From contig MCGE01000034.1 in NCBI GenBank assembly GCA_002105175.1, forward strand, positions 368,468-432,467: a stretch of DNA of 64,000 nt. The letters run 5' to 3'. The notes under the pieces were generated by a model. The model was given only the letters and a program-made list of their open reading frames with translations. It did no database searches and was not told where the DNA came from. This document shows, piece by piece, positions 60,563-64,000 of the stretch. Every line of letters starts with the position of its first letter. Position 1 is the stretch's first letter. This DNA comes from Absidia repens (lineage: Eukaryota; Mucoromycota; Mucoromycetes; Mucorales; Cunninghamellaceae). A program made the translations under genes and the position numbers.

Positions 60563-63369
60563 TGGGTGACCTCCTCTGGATATTTTTGTGAACGGAATAA
60601 AAATAAAATCCCGCTCAGCCTAAATTACTTTTCAAGGGCATCTCCCATTTTCTCTCTCCCTTTCTCTTACTCTTTCCCTTTTTTTTTAATGAAAAATTAT
60701 TTCTTTGTCACGGTTTTTTGCTCGTTGTGGAGGTGGTGACCTAGGCTTTATGTTAGAACTAGTTTAGAAGGGGTTCAGAAAAGGGATTACAAGATGCATG
60801 GGGAAACCCTTTCATTTTGGATCTAGGATCTTGGGGCTCATGATTAGCTTAGTTTATGTCATCTTCACAATAAAACATATTTTTGGCTCAAACAAACCAC
60901 AATAAAAATAACAACAACTATATCTTTGCTTTAGTAAACATGCATTTGGCTTGATAAAACATGTATTTGCTTTATTAAAAAGCGCTTCATTAGAAGTTTA
61001 TAGATCCCACTTGGAGATCCCTTTTTATACATCATTCTTTCCTCAGACTTTTTTTTTTCTAACACCATTTTTCTAGGCTAGTACCTTTATCAACTACCAT
61101 CGACCTTTGTTTATATTTTCTTTCCTTTTTCATAGTATTGACTGTCATGATACAATGAAAAGCTTTTATTTTTTTTATTTCTATTTTCCAACATACAGTG
61201 GATGACAAAACCATTCTAATGTATTAAGCTAATCTATAGTCTATTCAACTACCGTAGGGTATTCTACAATGAGCAACAAAAGGAGGGGTATCCAACGTTG
61301 AATGGTGCAACCTGCGCTCAGGAAATGATAGTTCTGAATTATATGGCTGGGAATAGAGAAATGAGGAGAGATCTATGTTGTTTGGTCGGTGAGATTAGGA
61401 GAGCTGTTGAGAGTGATTCTAAGACACAAAAGGGTGGCTGCAAACGAAAGGGAGAGTGGTCATAAAAAAAGATGGTGATAGCGGAAATAACAATGGTGGT
61501 AATTAGAAAAGGAGACGATGTCTGTAAAAAAAAATAGAAAGGGGATAAGAAAAAAGATCGATCGCTGGTAAGAAAAAGAGATGGTGGATGCGAAAAAAAA
61601 GACGGTGGTTGTAAAAAAACAGAAGGTGCTATTAAAAAAAAAGGAAGTTGATGGGTAGAAAAAAAGTGGATAGTTTTGAAAAAGAACGAAAGAGGATACT
61701 GTCAAGAGAAGGAGAGGACGATGTATATAAACGGTGATATTTCACGGAGATTTCTAAGCGGGATCTCTAACAGGGATCTGTAAACGGGATCTGCAATTGC
61801 TGTTGCATTGGTCTCCATTGAAGCGACAACACAATGTTAAGCAAAGGATAATTTCAATTATGCAAAGACATACTGTATTTAATAGAAGTGGAATAAACTT
61901 TTATTGAGGTAAAGATATGTTTTATTGAAACAAATACATAAACTAAACTAATCATGACATCAAGATCCTGAATTTAAATGGAAGAGTTTCCTCATGCATA
62001 TTGTAATCGCTATTCCCAAAAACGTTCTAAACTAGTGCTAACATAAAGCCAATTCCAACAGTGCCACGAAGAGACAAAAGCAGTGCAATTTTTTTTAAAA
62101 AAAAAGGAAAGAAAGAGAAAGAGAAAAAAAAATCCGATACCGCCTTTTTATAAAAATAAAGAGAAAGCGCTATTCGAAATATATTGGTGGACCCAGACAT
62201 CTCTTACATGATTGTAGACAGAAATAAATGTCTAAACTAAAACATATTTTTAAAAGCGAAACTATATCCAGTTCAGGTAACGTATAAAAAGTACAATATT
62301 TCCAGTTCAGGTAGCATATAAAAAGTATAATATTTCCAGTTCAAGTAGAATATAAAAAGTACGATATTTCCAGTTCAGGTAGCGTATAAAAGAACAATAT
62401 TTCCAGTTCAAGTAGAATATAAAAAGTACGATATTTCCAGTTTAGGTAGCATATAAAAGAACAATATTTCTACTTCAAGTAAAAATATAAAAAGTACAAT
62501 ATTTCCACTTCTGGTTCCGATAAGGCAACAATATTTATACATTTGATAGCAGATAAAAGATACATAATTTCTAACTTGACACCAAGGCAAAATAGAAAAT
62601 AGATAAATAAGCAAGATTACTATGATGAATACGAGACTTAATAAAGTAACTTTATTATAAAAAATATAATAATGATCAAGAAGCCGGAAAAACCCAGTGG
62701 GTAAAAAAAAAAACCTTGCTCTTAAAAAAAAGTAAAAACTGAGAATAAAAAAAATCATAGTCCAGAAATTAGATTCTACAAAGTCTAATTTCAGTATTAA
62801 TAATAAAAACTAAATACTAGTTACCAGTGTTGTGAAATTGAAATACCGTTAAGGTACAAAATAAAATAGATTTTTATATATCAAAATGTGGGAGCGCCCA
62901 CATTCATTATTTTTTATTTTCACTTTTTACTTCCAACACCTAATAAAACCACAATTACTACTTTAAGAAACTAGTAAAATAGTAAATAGATAAAGAAACA
63001 ATAATCACACCAAAAAAAAAATAAGTCAAAATAGGAATAGCTAATTTACAAAAAGCTTTATAAAGCAACAAACATAGCGAGCGTTTATAAGCTTGCAATA
63101 TATTCAAATGGGTAATACATTGAAATGTGAAACAAGAGACTAAAGGATCGATACCTATAAAGATTAATTTAATTTTTATTATATTGAAATTGAATTCAAT
63201 GACTACTAGTATATAAAATAATAAGGATACATACATAATAACAAAGTAAAATACAATAATTAATGTAATATACTTTTTATATTATATGAACAGAAAAGAG
63301 ATTTAATATTAATAAAAAAAAAAAATAAATACGAACTAATAATAGAATTTAATATTAGATATTATAGAC
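60560..63369 (+). repeat. segmental duplication, copy 2
   Basis: Collinear partner of 50999-53595. It lacks the solo LTR, has an expanded ~34-bp minisatellite at 62263-62510, and has extra AT-rich sequence near 62600-62950. Confidence 0.85.
62263..62510 (+). repeat. ~34-bp minisatellite
   Basis: Seven to eight units of AATATTTCCAGTTCAGGTAG plus CATATAAAAAGTAC, with 31-34 bp spacing and two alternating variants (GGTAGC / AGTAGA). The paralogous place in copy 1 (about 53065-53125) has only about two units. Confidence 0.9.
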
Positions 63370-63520
63370 CATTTATATTAGAATAAAATGAGAACAATAA
63401 AAAAAATAAAATGAATATACAAAAATAAAAAATAATTTATATTCGGATTTAATAATTGAATATAAATATATAAAATTTCTTATTTTTTTTTTTTTTTTTT
63501 TATAATTGAGATTTTATTTA
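63370..63520. other. AT-rich junction before the telomere
   Basis: Nearly pure A/T (AATAAAAAATAA-type) with a T run near 63481-63500. No gene; borders the degenerate telomere-like region. Confidence 0.5.
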
Positions 63521-63907
63521 GGCTTTTGATATTTTAAGTTTACGACTTTGAAATTTTATGTTTTAGGTTAGGGGTTTAAGATTTATATTTTATGCTATAT
63601 ATATATATATTTACAATTTTAGGATTTACGGATTTAGCTATAGGCTTTAAGTTTATATTTGGATTTATTGTTTTAGGATTAGGATTTAGTGATTTGGAAT
63701 TAGGCTTTTAGCTTTAGCATTTAGGTATATAATTTGGCCTTTAAATTTACAATTTAGTATTAAGGAATTTGGGTTTAGTATTAGGTATTTTGATTACAAT
63801 TTAGCATTAGATGCTATAATTTTAAATAGGTAAATGGGATTAGGATTTTGAATTTTGGATCTTGTGGTTGGGGTTTTTGATTTGGGGTTTGGATTTTTGG
63901 TTTTAGG
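63521..63907 (+). repeat. degenerate telomere-like region
   Basis: Variants of TTTAGG, TTTTAGG, ATTAGG and TTTTTGG recur every 6-15 bases, with G content rising toward the end (for example GGATTAGGATTTAGTGATTT at ~63677). It looks like decayed telomere repeats grading into the perfect array. Confidence 0.7.
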
Positions 63908-64000
63908 TTTTGGGTTTTGGGTTTTGGGTTTTGGGTTTTGGGTTTTGGGTTTTGGGTTTTGGGTTTTGGGTTTTGGGTTTTGGGTTTTGGGTTTTGGGTT
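63908..64000 (+). repeat. telomere repeat array (TTTTGGG)13
   Basis: Thirteen perfect TTTTGGG heptamers from 63908 to 63998, then TT at the window edge. The G-rich strand runs 5' to 3' toward the end, as required for a right-hand chromosome terminus. The canonical fungal repeat is TTAGGG; this unit replaces TTAGGG by TTTTGGG with no mixed units in the perfect part. Confidence 0.85.

Noticed and set aside
1..64000. tRNA and rRNA genes
   Set aside because: I scanned by eye for the T-arm consensus GGTTCGAATCC and conserved rRNA blocks and found none; a tRNAscan run would be the decisive test.

Overview
The window is nuclear DNA from a filamentous or early-diverging fungus, most likely Mucoromycota (inferred from gene content and style; genus not determinable by eye). 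The genes carry many short GT-AG introns of about 45-120 bp, the DNA is AT-rich with long A/T homopolymers, and there is a chromodomain Ty3 element. The protein set is fungal: GH3 beta-glucosidase, Ypp1/TTC7, Bub3, Skg3/Caf120-like PH protein, a Rsm1/NIPA-type zinc-finger protein, gamma-tubulin complex component 2 and folylpolyglutamate synthase.

Positions 1-42456 are an ordinary gene arm. In order: a possible CDS tail at the left edge (1-97); GH3 beta-glucosidase (minus, 14 exons); Ypp1/TTC7 scaffold (minus), divergent from an EngB-type organellar GTPase (plus); Bub3 (minus), with an unresolved exon-like stretch upstream; a 1173-residue PH-domain protein (plus); a small one-TM LEA-2-like protein (minus); a 1462-residue C3HC zinc-finger protein with a giant acidic tail (minus); GCP2 (minus); a four-TM protein (plus); an EH-domain-like protein (minus); folylpolyglutamate synthase (plus). 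I rebuilt the exons by hand from splice signals. For the eleven main genes (GH3 to folylpolyglutamate synthase) the summed exon length is a multiple of three and the reading frame stays open. The genes are unrelated housekeeping genes, though three serve the mitotic spindle or nuclear periphery (Bub3, GCP2, the NIPA-like protein). I see no gene cluster.

From about 43 kb to the right edge the window is a subtelomere. It holds a degenerate gene-like stretch, ~1.1 kb subtelomeric repeat units in both orientations, several minisatellites (13, 27, ~28 and ~34 bp units), solo LTRs with target-site duplications, a 2.6-2.8 kb segmental duplication, and one intact-looking Ty3/chromovirus retrotransposon with matching LTRs. 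The last ~470 bp change from degenerate telomere-like motifs into a perfect TTTTGGG array of 13 units, oriented as expected for a right-hand chromosome end. The canonical fungal repeat is TTAGGG, so this telomere sequence is the most unusual feature here. A second item for follow-up is a dispersed non-coding family of at least 11 copies that shares a nearly invariant core (GGGGAAACCCTTTCATTTTG) inside diverged flanks.

I found no convincing new multi-gene system, CRISPR array, rRNA or tRNA gene.
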